From contig NZ_VCKY01000115.1 of NCBI RefSeq assembly GCF_005889735.1, positions 1 to 33,217 of the forward strand: a DNA stretch of 33,217 nucleotides. The letters run 5' to 3'. Positions 22,993 to 31,073 of the stretch are shown in pieces (position 1 is the stretch's first letter; every line of letters begins with the position of its first letter). The position numbers and the translations under genes were made by a program. Under the pieces are notes generated by a model that saw only the letters and a program-made list of their open reading frames with translations, did no database searches and had not been told where the DNA came from. This DNA comes from Nonomuraea turkmeniaca. GTDB lineage: Bacteria; Actinomycetota; Actinomycetes; Streptosporangiales; Streptosporangiaceae.

Positions 22993-23007
22993 CGTTTCTC
23001 CTCGAGG

Positions 23008-24483
23008 TCACCGCGCGCGGGCGGGAAGCAGCCGCACCAGGCGATCGCTCACAAGCTGGAACTGGTCGCGGGTCACGACGACCAGCACGTAGGCCAGCAG
23101 GCCGCCGCCGCCCGCCACGGTGAGCTGGACGAGCGGGCTGCCATGGGTCAGCATCGACAGGCCCAGCATGACGGCCGCGCAGAACAGCGCTCCCACGGCC
23201 GGGCGGACGAGACCGGGCAGGATTGGAGCGAGCCGTACCCCTGCCCGCTGCACGGCGAGCATGGCGAGCGGAAGCGCGACGACCAGGGCCGCGGCCGCCT
23301 GCCCGATGGCGGCGCCGCGGATGCCGTCGAGATTCGTGCCGACGATGACCGCCGGGATCATCGCCGCCGCGTGCCCGAGGTTCATCCAGACCGTCGAACG
23401 GGTGGCGCCCTGCCCGTTCAGGACGTCGAGGGCGAAGGAGGTGAGCATGCGCACCACCATCAGGACCGCCAGGAACCGCAGCACGCCGGCGGCCTGCTCC
23501 CACTTCAGGCCGTAGATGAAGATGATCAACGGGTGCGCGAGCACCGCCATGAAGACGCCCAGCGGCAGCACCATGGTGATGAGCAGGGGCACGGTCCTCT
23601 GCACGCCGAGCGACAAGGACGCCGCGTCACGTTCGGCCAGCCGGGAGAAGCCGGCGATCGACACCATGCGGATGGCGCTGCCGATCATGCCGGGCACCCA
23701 GCTCGACACGTTGAACGCCATCAGGTAGAAGCCCAGCCAGTCCTCGCCCATGATGTTGCCGACGATGATGTAGCCCACGTTGAGCAGCATGATCTCCAGC
23801 GCGATCCCCGCCGCCGAGGGAATGCCGAACCGCAGCAGCTTGGCCGCGATCTGCCGGTCGAACCCGAACCGGTAGGGCAGCCGCGCGTAGACCAGCATGA
23901 AGACACCGGTGACCACGGCCCCCGCGAGCTGTCCCCAGGCGAAGCTGTACGCCCCCGCCCCGTTGAGCGCCAGGACGATGGCGACCGGCGCGTTGACCAG
24001 GAAGCCCGCCAGAATCGCCTTGGCGTTCTTGCCCGTGCGGAACCAGCGCAACAGGGCCGCGCTGCGCACCGCCGTAACCGCCTCGACGAGGATGACCGCG
24101 GTGAGGATCCGCACCACGGACGTGGCCTCCTCGCTGCCCGCCAGCATCGAGAAGTACGGCGCGGCGACCCAGAAGACCCCGTACAGGCTCAGCGCGGAGA
24201 TCATGGTCAGCGTCGTGGCAGTGGGGGCGATGTCCTCCAGCCGCCCTCGCCACTGCACGACGGCCGACATGACACCGGCGTCCTTGACGACCATGACGAA
24301 CTGGGTGGCCGCGAGCGCGACCGCGTAGATGCCGAAGTCCGCCGGCGCGAGGAGCCTGGCCAGGACCAGGCCGAGAATGAACGAGCCCGCGCGGGTGACC
24401 AGTGTGCCGAGCAGGCTCCACACCGCCCCTCGACCCGCCTTGCGCCCGATGTCGCTGATGTCCGGGCCAGGTTGCTCTGCCAT
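23008..24483 (-). CDS. Lipid-linked oligosaccharide flippase, MOP superfamily (Wzx-like)
   Basis: Moves the undecaprenyl-linked repeat unit across the membrane. The 491-residue protein has about twelve to fourteen hydrophobic helices and the polysaccharide-transporter start KAGRGAVWSLLGTLVTRAGSFILGL (here as WSLLGTLVTRAGSF), followed by LARLLAPADFGIYAVA, a hallmark of the Wzx/RfbX group. AGGAAGG stands before the ATG. Together with the Wzy- and Wzz-like genes at 16-19 kb it completes a Wzx/Wzy export route. No initiating glycosyl-phosphate transferase is in the window. Confidence 0.88.
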   Translation of the reverse strand: MAEQPGPDISDIGRKAGRGAVWSLLGTLVTRAGSFILGLVLARLLAPADFGIYAVALAATQFVMVVKDAGVMSAVVQWRGRLEDIAPTATTLTMISALSLYGVFWVAAPYFSMLAGSEEATSVVRILTAVILVEAVTAVRSAALLRWFRTGKNAKAILAGFLVNAPVAIVLALNGAGAYSFAWGQLAGAVVTGVFMLVYARLPYRFGFDRQIAAKLLRFGIPSAAGIALEIMLLNVGYIIVGNIMGEDWLGFYLMAFNVSSWVPGMIGSAIRMVSIAGFSRLAERDAASLSLGVQRTVPLLITMVLPLGVFMAVLAHPLIIFIYGLKWEQAAGVLRFLAVLMVVRMLTSFALDVLNGQGATRSTVWMNLGHAAAMIPAVIVGTNLDGIRGAAIGQAAAALVVALPLAMLAVQRAGVRLAPILPGLVRPAVGALFCAAVMLGLSMLTHGSPLVQLTVAGGGGLLAYVLVVVTRDQFQLVSDRLVRLLPARAR

Positions 24484-24493
24484 GCCCGCCTTC

Positions 24494-25471
24494 CTAGCTC
24501 GGCTCGCTGATCCGCTCCAGCCAGATCTCCCGCCAGAACGGGACGAATGCGCGGGGGCAGTTGGATTTGTAGACGCCGTCGCAGATGATCCCCTCGAGTG
24601 CGATGCAGGGGTTCTTCATCTCCAGCATCTCGCCGGTCTTCTCGTCGATGCAGCGCTCGACGCGGGCGCTCACGCGGGCGACGCGGCCGCACGAACGCGC
24701 CATGTCCTCCTCGAAGCCAAGACCGCGGTTGAATCCCTTGGTGTTCAGCGTGGCGACGATCTCTTCCCTGGACTTGATCCGGACCAGCTCACCTGGCTGG
24801 AGGTCGGTCGTGCCCGTCGGCGTGGGACCGGTGTGCGGACCCGGCTCCACGAAGCCCCATGCCAGGCCGCCCTTGACGCGCAACCACTTCGGGAACTTCC
24901 TGGAGAGTCTCTGATAGCGGTTGAACAGCCCGAAGAAGAGCGTGCGGAGGGTCGATCCGACCCCGGCGTTCCCCACCTGGATGTCGGTGACGTACTGCCT
25001 CATGTCACGGAAGGGGAGTGGCTCCGGGGCCGCGCGCAGCAGCTCTGTCGCCTGGCAGCGGAAGCGTTCCTCGCCTTCCGGGCCCGACTCCCTGTGGGTG
25101 TTGACCTCCAGGAGAGGCAGCAGCGGCCGTTCGGCTCCGACCGGCTCCGAGGTGGGCGGACCGTCCACCGGCTTGAGCCAGGCGATCTTCCAGTAGAGCA
25201 GGCAGGCGGTCTGGCAGCCGCCATGCGCCGAACCGTCGCAGCGGGCGGCCGTCAGATGGACGGCGGCGTCCAGCCGCCGCATCCCGGTACTGGTCATCGT
25301 GTCGCAGAGCTTGTTGGCCACCCTGTGCACAGTGAGCCGCCGCCCGCAGAACCGCGCCATCTCCGGCATGAAGAGGAGGTTGTCCAGTTCGCCCTTCTCA
25401 TCGAGCGTGGCGAGGATCTCCTCCGCACTGAGGACCTCGACCACGTCGCCGACTTTCAGCGCCAGGCTCAC
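24494..25471 (-). CDS. Duplicated four-cysteine domain protein of unknown function
   Basis: I do not recognise this 325-residue cytosolic protein. It contains two copies of one domain (about 8-102 and 227-321). Both copies share G(D/E)xV, SxEEI(L/V)ATL, MARxCGR, a further Cys, and CDG-x5-Cys-x2-A-x4-(Y/F)W-x3-WL. The cysteines are 42, 56, 78, 86 in copy one and 261, 274, 297, 305 in copy two, with near-identical spacing (first motif to first Cys is 34 residues in both), plus Cys90, Cys139 and Cys289. Four cysteines per domain suggest a zinc or iron-sulfur site. The GTG start overlaps the aminopeptidase-like gene by GTGA, and the flippase gene follows after 10 bp, so it belongs to sugar or repeat-unit synthesis. 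Confidence 0.75.
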   Translation of the reverse strand: MSLALKVGDVVEVLSAEEILATLDEKGELDNLLFMPEMARFCGRRLTVHRVANKLCDTMTSTGMRRLDAAVHLTAARCDGSAHGGCQTACLLYWKIAWLKPVDGPPTSEPVGAERPLLPLLEVNTHRESGPEGEERFRCQATELLRAAPEPLPFRDMRQYVTDIQVGNAGVGSTLRTLFFGLFNRYQRLSRKFPKWLRVKGGLAWGFVEPGPHTGPTPTGTTDLQPGELVRIKSREEIVATLNTKGFNRGLGFEEDMARSCGRVARVSARVERCIDEKTGEMLEMKNPCIALEGIICDGVYKSNCPRAFVPFWREIWLERISEPS

Positions 25472-26781
25472 CCCGTCCGCTCCTTCACCAGACCCGCGTT
25501 CTGCAGAGCGTGTGCCGCGTCCGCCACTGCCCGGAACGGCAGGCTCGACCGTTCGGCGATGTCCAGGAGGCTGTGCAGCCCGTCAGAAAGGTTCAACACC
25601 CACAACATCGCCATCTGCGCCTGCTTCGTGTCACTGCGCCCGCCAAGTGACCCGTACAGGCCGCGGGTCCCCAGCTGGGGCTCGCCGTACGGACTGAGGT
25701 TCTGGTAGCGGCGGTTGGCCTCCAGGATCTGTACGGCCGCCCAGAGCGTCTCCAGGGTGTCCTCCATCGCCTCGGGGCGCACGAAGTCGGGGTTGTCAGC
25801 CGAGGTGTGGTATTCCGGGTAGCTTCCGTAGGGCGTCCTGGTCAGCGAACCGACGGCGAGGTTGAACCCCGGCGAGCAATACTGCCGCTCGTCGTAGCCG
25901 TAGGGAGAGAAGTCCAGGATGGTGTGCGGCCTGTCCTTGAGCACGTGCGCGAAGACCTGGTCGATCTCGGCGTCGCCGCGCCTGCTGCGCTTGTAGGTGA
26001 TCGCGCCGCTGTCTCCCGCGCAGGCCAGGGTCACGCCGTGCCTGATCCGGTCGGTGTTCTCCCGGTTCAGGGCCAGCCAGGTGATCGCGCCGATGGTGCC
26101 GGGCGCGAAGATGAATCGATAGGTGTACCAGGGATCGGACAGCCGCTGCGCCAGCGCGACGGCCACCGCCACCCCGGCCAGGTTGTCGTTGGCCAGCGAG
26201 GGATGGCAGACGTGGCAAGAGATCAACACCTCTTGGGAACTGCTGCCGCGGATCACGTGCTCACCGTAGGTCAGGTGCCCGTCGGCGAGCGTGGAGTCGA
26301 TCTTGACCTCGTACGGCCCGTCCGCCAGCCCGTCCAGGGTGTTCTGGCTCAGGCAGAAGCCCCACGTGTCGGCGTAGTAGCTGGTCCGGTACGGGATCAG
26401 ATCCGGCTGGCCGGGCAGGGTGTGCAGGTGCGGGCGCAGTTCCTCCAGGGACATGGTGGCCTCGACCGGCACGCTGTATCCGACGACGTGCAGGCTGGAG
26501 TCCTGGAAGTCGACCACCTTGTTCCCCGCGGCGTCCTTGATGGAGGCGCCGCGGATGTTCCATTCCCGGGGGATCGTCCAGTCGAGGACTCTGGTCCCCG
26601 TCGGCACCTGGGTGATCTCCAGCGGGATCGACTCGCCGATGATCTCCAGGGTGCGCCGCAGTCCTGCGCCGGTGATGCTCCGGCACAGCGGGTAGAGCCG
26701 CCGGACCAGGTCGTGCATCTCGGCCCCAGTGATGGCCCCAGTGATAGGCCGGGTGATCGGCCCGGTGAAGGGCGCTGTCAT
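25468..26781 (-). CDS. DUF4910/DUF2172-type aminopeptidase-like protein
   Basis: A 437-residue protein with the M28 zinc-peptidase fold and a C-terminal winged-helix-like end, a type often found in polysaccharide and secondary-metabolite sugar clusters. Visible: SCHVCHPSLANDNLAG (188-203) with His190 and Asp199 as zinc ligands in peptidase relatives, a central CAGDSGAITYK and a late EYHTSADN with another His. It lacks a signal peptide, so it acts in the cytosol. Its reaction is not established; amide formation or cleavage on an amino sugar is a guess suggested by the PIG-L deacetylase gene nearby. Overlaps neighbours by ATGA and GTGA. An internal ATG (MHDLVRR) is an alternative start, since the first 20 residues are repeated PIT units. 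Confidence 0.75.
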   Translation of the reverse strand: MTAPFTGPITRPITGAITGAEMHDLVRRLYPLCRSITGAGLRRTLEIIGESIPLEITQVPTGTRVLDWTIPREWNIRGASIKDAAGNKVVDFQDSSLHVVGYSVPVEATMSLEELRPHLHTLPGQPDLIPYRTSYYADTWGFCLSQNTLDGLADGPYEVKIDSTLADGHLTYGEHVIRGSSSQEVLISCHVCHPSLANDNLAGVAVAVALAQRLSDPWYTYRFIFAPGTIGAITWLALNRENTDRIRHGVTLACAGDSGAITYKRSRRGDAEIDQVFAHVLKDRPHTILDFSPYGYDERQYCSPGFNLAVGSLTRTPYGSYPEYHTSADNPDFVRPEAMEDTLETLWAAVQILEANRRYQNLSPYGEPQLGTRGLYGSLGGRSDTKQAQMAMLWVLNLSDGLHSLLDIAERSSLPFRAVADAAHALQNAGLVKERTG

Positions 26782-27794
26782 GGTCGTAGGGTGCCGTCGA
26801 CGGTGCCGGACTCGCGCCGGTCGGCCAGCCGGGCCAGCCTGGTGAAGCGGCGTTCGAAGTCCTGCTTGGTCAGGCCGTGCTCGCGGTAGGCGTCAATGAG
26901 CTCCACCGCCCCCGCCTTGACCGTCCAGCGCGCCTCGTAGCCCAGAGCGGCCCTGATCCGGGAGAAGTCGACGCGGTAGGAGCGCGGGTCGGCCCCCGTC
27001 TCGCCGGTGATGGTCAGCGTCGAGCCGGGCACCGCGGCGACGACCTCGGCCGCGATCTCGGCGACGGTCACGTTGTTGACCTCGGTGCCCACGTTGAAGG
27101 CCGTCGCGTGCACGGCTTCGCGAGGGGCGGCGAGAGCGGCCGCGAAGGCCTCGGCGATGTCCCTGGCGTGGACCAGCGGGCGCCAGGGGGTGCCGTCGGA
27201 CAACACCCGGACCTCGCCGGTCAGGTGCGCGTGGCCCACCAGGTTGTTCAGCACGATGTCGGCGCGCAGCCGCGGCGAGAACCCGAAGGCGGTGGCGTTG
27301 CGCAGGAACACCGGCGTGAAGTCATCGTCGGCCAGCTCGGCCAGGTCGTCTTCGACCCGCACCTTGGACTCGGCGTACGGCGTCACCGGGCGCAACGGCG
27401 CGTCCTCGTCCAGCAGGTCCTCGCCGCCGGACGCCCCGTAGACCGAGCAGGTGGAGGCGTACAGAAATCGGCGTACGCCCGCCTCCTTGGCCAGCCTGGC
27501 CAGCCGGACGGAGGCGTGGTGGTTGATGTCGTACGTCAGGTCGGGCGCGAGCGCACCGAGCGGGTCGTTGGACAGCGCGGCCAGGTGGATCACCGCGTCG
27601 AATCCGGCAACGTGTTCGGGACCCGCGTCACGCAGGTCAACGGCGTGCGCCTCGATCGTCTCGGGCGCGGGGCCGAGCAGGCAGTCGGCGAACAGCCCGG
27701 AGTCCAGGCCGGCCACCTGGTGTCCGGCCTCGGCCAGCATGGGGGCCATCACGCTGCCCAGGTAGCCCTGGTGGCCGGTGAGAAGTACCCGCAT
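26778..27794 (-). CDS. NAD-dependent epimerase/dehydratase, extended SDR family
   Basis: A 338-residue Rossmann-fold nucleotide-sugar enzyme: MRVLLTGHQGYLGS with the glycine motif (7-13), STCSVYG, and the catalytic YAESK. NVTVAEIAAEV and the late YRVDFSRIRAALGY follow as in 4,6-dehydratase/4-epimerase relatives. Placed after the cytidylyltransferase and C-methyltransferase, it may reduce or epimerise a CDP-4-keto sugar, but this is not shown. Start at 27794 shares one base with the stop of the PIG-L gene (TGATG); the longer upstream frame is antisense noise. Confidence 0.87.
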   Translation of the reverse strand: MRVLLTGHQGYLGSVMAPMLAEAGHQVAGLDSGLFADCLLGPAPETIEAHAVDLRDAGPEHVAGFDAVIHLAALSNDPLGALAPDLTYDINHHASVRLARLAKEAGVRRFLYASTCSVYGASGGEDLLDEDAPLRPVTPYAESKVRVEDDLAELADDDFTPVFLRNATAFGFSPRLRADIVLNNLVGHAHLTGEVRVLSDGTPWRPLVHARDIAEAFAAALAAPREAVHATAFNVGTEVNNVTVAEIAAEVVAAVPGSTLTITGETGADPRSYRVDFSRIRAALGYEARWTVKAGAVELIDAYREHGLTKQDFERRFTRLARLADRRESGTVDGTLRP

Positions 27795-28441
27795 CAGTTC
27801 TCCAGATCGACGGTCAGCTTGGAAACGTGGAACGCCTCGGCATAGCGCGCGTGGCACTCGATGCCGCGGATGCGGGCCAGGCCCAGGAAGGCCTCGCGGT
27901 CGTACCAGGGGCGGTGCCGCTGGGAGGCGTAGTGGCGCTGGAGCAGATCCACTTTCAGCTCCGCCACCTCCTCCGAGAGCGGCTGGAACACGGCGGGCGC
28001 GGCGAGGTCGCCGTCCCATTTGACGATCTCGTAGCCGAGCGTCAGGTGGTCGCGGAAGGCCGTGGGCACGAGCTCGGCCAGCCCTCGGTGGTCCTGGTGG
28101 GCGTCGCCCCGCCAGGGCGCGAAGATCAGGCCAGGCTCGGTACGGGCACGCACCTCCTCCACCGCGGCCTTGGCCTCCTCCCACCTGGCCGGCAGGTAGC
28201 CGTCGGGCAGTTTCAGCACGGTGACCCGGAGGTCCGCGCCCGGGCAGAAGTCCGCCAGCGCCGCGCGCTCCTCGTCCTCCCTCTCGCTACCGCCGCCGGA
28301 CAGCACCAGCGCGTCCACGCGAATGCCGGGTCGGGCGGCGCAGATCGTCAGGAGGCTGCCGCCCGCCCCGATCGCCAGGTCGTCACAGTGCGCGGCGAGC
28401 GCCACGATGCCGGTGAGCCGCCCTGGGCGCAGGCCGATCAT
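27794..28441 (-). CDS. PIG-L/LmbE family N-deacetylase
   Basis: Zinc-dependent hydrolase that removes acetyl groups from N-acetyl sugars. The 215 residues contain AHCDDLAIGAGG (17-28, the family's (P/A)HxDD zinc and base motif) and DAHQDHRG with His115 and His118. Its conserved Cys19 in place of the usual proline is a small variation. It implies that an N-acetylamino sugar, or a sugar conjugate, is deacetylated during precursor synthesis. The ATG at 28441 overlaps the upstream gene by ATGA. Confidence 0.85.
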   Translation of the reverse strand: MIGLRPGRLTGIVALAAHCDDLAIGAGGSLLTICAARPGIRVDALVLSGGGSEREDEERAALADFCPGADLRVTVLKLPDGYLPARWEEAKAAVEEVRARTEPGLIFAPWRGDAHQDHRGLAELVPTAFRDHLTLGYEIVKWDGDLAAPAVFQPLSEEVAELKVDLLQRHYASQRHRPWYDREAFLGLARIRGIECHARYAEAFHVSKLTVDLEN

Positions 28442-29217
28442 CGGGACCGTTCCCACAGGGCCCACGGGCGTTCGCCCCGGGAGTAGGCCTCGTCCAGCTC
28501 CATCCGCTGGTTCACGGTGTCGGTCGGCCGCCAGTAGCCGCGATGCGGATAGGCCACCAGACGTCCGCGCTTGGCCAGCTCCGCGCAGCCGTCGGCGACC
28601 AGGTCACCGTTCTCCGGGATGTGCTGGAAGACCTCCTGGGTCAGCACGAAGTAGCCACCGTTGACCCACACCGGCATCTCGCTGACCGGCGAGATCCCCC
28701 CGACCAGGCCGTTCTCGCCCACATCCACGCAGTGGAAGGTCTGGGACGGCGGCACGACCATCATCGAGGCCGCCGCGCCCGAATCGGCGAAGCGGTCGAT
28801 GATGTCGGGCAGCGGCGCGTCGGTGAGCACATCCGCGTAGTTCGCGAGGAACATCTCGTCGCCGCCCAGGTACGGGCGGACGCGGCGCAGCCGTTCGCCG
28901 ATCGGGGAGTTGGTCCCGGTCTGCACGAACGAGATGGACCAGTCGGAGATGTCGCTCGACAGCAGCTCGACCTTACCGCCACGTAACACGAAATCGTTGG
29001 ACGTGGCTTCCTGGTAGCCGAGGAAGAAGTCCTTGATGTGGTGCGCGCCGTAGCCGAGGCACAGGATGAACTCCTTGTGCCCGAAGTGCGCGTAGTAGCG
29101 CATGACGTGCCAGAGCAGCGGCCGCGGACCGACCAGCGCCATCGGCTTGGGCACCTCCCCCGGCACTCCGGTTCGCATGCGCGTGCCAAAGCCTCCGCAG
29201 AACAGGACAACCTTCAC
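28438..29217 (-). CDS. rfbF: Glucose-1-phosphate cytidylyltransferase-like sugar nucleotidyltransferase
   Basis: Makes CDP-glucose (or a related NDP-sugar) from a sugar-1-phosphate and a nucleoside triphosphate. The 259 residues match RfbF length (about 257) and pattern: VVLFCGGFGTRMR, KPMALVG, LLWHVMRYYAHFG, GYGAHHIKDFFLGY, and a product-end PTDTVNQRMELDE. The GTG at 29217 overlaps the C-methyltransferase stop (GTGA), and GGAGG precedes it. With the following epimerase and the upstream C-methyltransferase it points to a CDP-activated branched deoxysugar. A CDP-glucose 4,6-dehydratase is not in the window. The substrate could also be another sugar phosphate. Confidence 0.82.
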   Translation of the reverse strand: MKVVLFCGGFGTRMRTGVPGEVPKPMALVGPRPLLWHVMRYYAHFGHKEFILCLGYGAHHIKDFFLGYQEATSNDFVLRGGKVELLSSDISDWSISFVQTGTNSPIGERLRRVRPYLGGDEMFLANYADVLTDAPLPDIIDRFADSGAAASMMVVPPSQTFHCVDVGENGLVGGISPVSEMPVWVNGGYFVLTQEVFQHIPENGDLVADGCAELAKRGRLVAYPHRGYWRPTDTVNQRMELDEAYSRGERPWALWERSR

Positions 29218-30467
29218 ACGACCTCCAGGTGTGGGATCGGGAAGACCAGACGGCCTCCCCATTCGTGCACATAGGAGAGCTGAGCGGTGAGCTCATCGCG
29301 CAGGTTCCACGGCAGGACCAGCACATAGTCCGGACGATCTTGAGTGATGCGCTCCGGTGGAGCAATGGGAATCCGGGTGCCTGGAGTGAACCTGCCGTGC
29401 TTGTAGGGGTTGCGGTCGACCGTGTAGGCCAGCAGGTCCTGGCGGATGCCGCAGTGGTTGAGCAGCGTGTTGCCCTTCCCCGGCGCGCCGTACCCGACGA
29501 CCTTCTTGCCTTCGTCGGCGGCGGTGATCAGGAAGCGGAGCAGGTCGCGGCGGACGCGTGCGACCCGGTCGGCGAAGTCGGCGTAGCCGGAGAGATCGTG
29601 CAGTCCCGCGGCCTTCTCCCGCGCCAGCACGTCGAGCACCCGCTCGGACGGGCTCCCGGACGGCCGCGCCCACAGCCGGATGGATCCGCCGTGGGTGGGC
29701 AGCAGCTCGACGTCCACCAGCGTCAGCCCACCACTGGCCAGCGCTCGCTGCGCGGAGGCGACCGTGTAGTACTGGAAGTGCTCGTGGTAGATCGTGTCGT
29801 ACTGGTTCAGCTCCATGAGCGTCAGCAGGTGCTGGACCTCGATCGACGCCCATCCGTCGTCGGCCACCAGGGCGCGCAGGCCCTCGGTGAAACCGATCAC
29901 GTCGGGGATGTGCGCGTAGACGTTGTTGGCCACGACCAGGTCGGCGGGACCGCGCTCGGCCCGTACGGCGGCGCCCGTCTCCGGCGTCAGGAAGGCGGTG
30001 AGCGTCGGCACACCCTTGTCCTTGGCCGCCTGCCCCACGTTGGCGGACGGTTCGATGCCCAGGCACCGGATGCCGCGCTCGACCACGTGCTGCAACAGGT
30101 AGCCATCATTGCTGGCCACCTCGACCACGAACGACGGCTTCAAACGTTCCACAGCCGCGTCGACGAACTGCCGCGCATGCTGCACCCAGGAGGCGGAATA
30201 GGAGGCGAAGTAGGCGTATTCGGTAAATGTCTCTTCAGGCGTGATCAGCGGCGGTATCTGAGCCAGCCAGCAAATGGTACAGACCCGCAGGTGAAGTGGA
30301 TAGGTGAGCTCGGGCTCGTCGAGTTGTTCCGCGGTGAGAAAGAGCTCACAGGGCGGTGTCGCCCCGAGATCCACCACGCCGACCAGGTCCGCCGAGCCAC
30401 ACAGCCGGCACGATGTCCTCAACAATGGGCCCCACCCGAAAAAGACACGATTTCCCCCTTTGGCCAC
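29214..30467 (-). CDS. Sugar C-methyltransferase (TylCIII/NovU-like, three domains)
   Basis: Adds a methyl branch to a carbon of a keto-sugar nucleotide using SAM. Domains in order: zinc-binding (about 18-75, CRLC and VCTIC), SAM fold (EVASNDGYLL), then catalytic YHEHFQYYT and a C-terminal domain with GYGAPGKGNTLLNHCG. All hallmarks of this family are present. The start is uncertain: GTG at 30467 is in frame and lies 11 nt past the -10 element, so the message is almost leaderless; TTG at 30425 would give MLRTSCRLCG, closer to the family's usual start. The far longer frame to 31397 is antisense to other genes. First gene of the nine-gene operon ending at 21285. Confidence 0.88.
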   Translation of the reverse strand: MAKGGNRVFFGWGPLLRTSCRLCGSADLVGVVDLGATPPCELFLTAEQLDEPELTYPLHLRVCTICWLAQIPPLITPEETFTEYAYFASYSASWVQHARQFVDAAVERLKPSFVVEVASNDGYLLQHVVERGIRCLGIEPSANVGQAAKDKGVPTLTAFLTPETGAAVRAERGPADLVVANNVYAHIPDVIGFTEGLRALVADDGWASIEVQHLLTLMELNQYDTIYHEHFQYYTVASAQRALASGGLTLVDVELLPTHGGSIRLWARPSGSPSERVLDVLAREKAAGLHDLSGYADFADRVARVRRDLLRFLITAADEGKKVVGYGAPGKGNTLLNHCGIRQDLLAYTVDRNPYKHGRFTPGTRIPIAPPERITQDRPDYVLVLPWNLRDELTAQLSYVHEWGGRLVFPIPHLEVV

Positions 30468-30477
30468 CCACAGCCGT

Positions 30478-30506
30478 ACTTCGGGTGAGCGCCAAGGAGT
30501 GTTACA
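30478..30506 (-). promoter_or_regulatory. ECF-type promoter for the nine-gene sugar operon (TGTAAC-N17-CGAAGT)
   Basis: Minus-strand -35 TGTAAC at 30501-30506, exactly 17 nt, then -10 CGAAGT at 30478-30483. It lies in the short gap between divergent RmlC (30516, plus) and the C-methyltransferase. Transcription would start near 30471. Confidence 0.65.
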
Positions 30507-30515
30507 AGTGTCTTC

Positions 30516-31073
30516 ATGAAACGCCTGAGCATCGATGGAGCATTGCTCTACACCCCCCGCATCCACTCCGATCCACGGGGCGATTTCCTGGAAGCCTTCC
30601 GTGCCGCCGACCTGCGGGAGGCGCTGGGACACTCCATAAAGCTCGCCCAGGTGAACTGCTCGATCTCCAAACGCGGCGTGCTGCGCGGCGTGCACTTCGC
30701 CGACGTCCCGCCAGGTCAGGCCAAATACGTCATGTGCGTCGCGGGCGATGTGCTGGACGTCGTCGTGGACGTGCGCGTGGGCTCGCCCACCTTCGGCCGG
30801 TGGGAGGCGGTGCGGTTGGACGACGTCTCGCGCTGCGGGGTCTACCTCGCCGAGGGCCTGGGGCATGCCTTCCTGGCGCTCAGCGAATCGGCCACGGTCG
30901 TCTACCTCTGCTCCACCGCGTACGACCCGGCACGTGAACACGGCGTCCACCCGCTGGATCCGGATCTCGGCATCGAGTGGCCGCTCGACGGGGAGCCGCT
31001 CCTCTCGGCCAAGGACGCCGCGTCGCCCACGCTCGAGCAGGCTCGTGATGCAGGGATACTGCCATCGTGGTGA
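30516..31073 (+). CDS. rmlC: dTDP-4-dehydrorhamnose 3,5-epimerase
   Basis: Classical RmlC cupin epimerase, 185 residues, very like the mycobacterial enzyme. All expected active-site residues are present: His60 (LRGVH), Lys70 (QAKYV), Tyr130 (VVYLC) and Tyr136 (AYDP), plus the end block LDPDLGIEWP. It makes dTDP-4-keto-L-rhamnose or the equivalent in a branched-sugar pathway; no rmlA, rmlB or rmlD gene is in the window. AAGGAG is 17 nt before the ATG, a long spacing. The next gene overlaps its end by 7 bp. Confidence 0.92.
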   Translation: MKRLSIDGALLYTPRIHSDPRGDFLEAFRAADLREALGHSIKLAQVNCSISKRGVLRGVHFADVPPGQAKYVMCVAGDVLDVVVDVRVGSPTFGRWEAVRLDDVSRCGVYLAEGLGHAFLALSESATVVYLCSTAYDPAREHGVHPLDPDLGIEWPLDGEPLLSAKDAASPTLEQARDAGILPSW

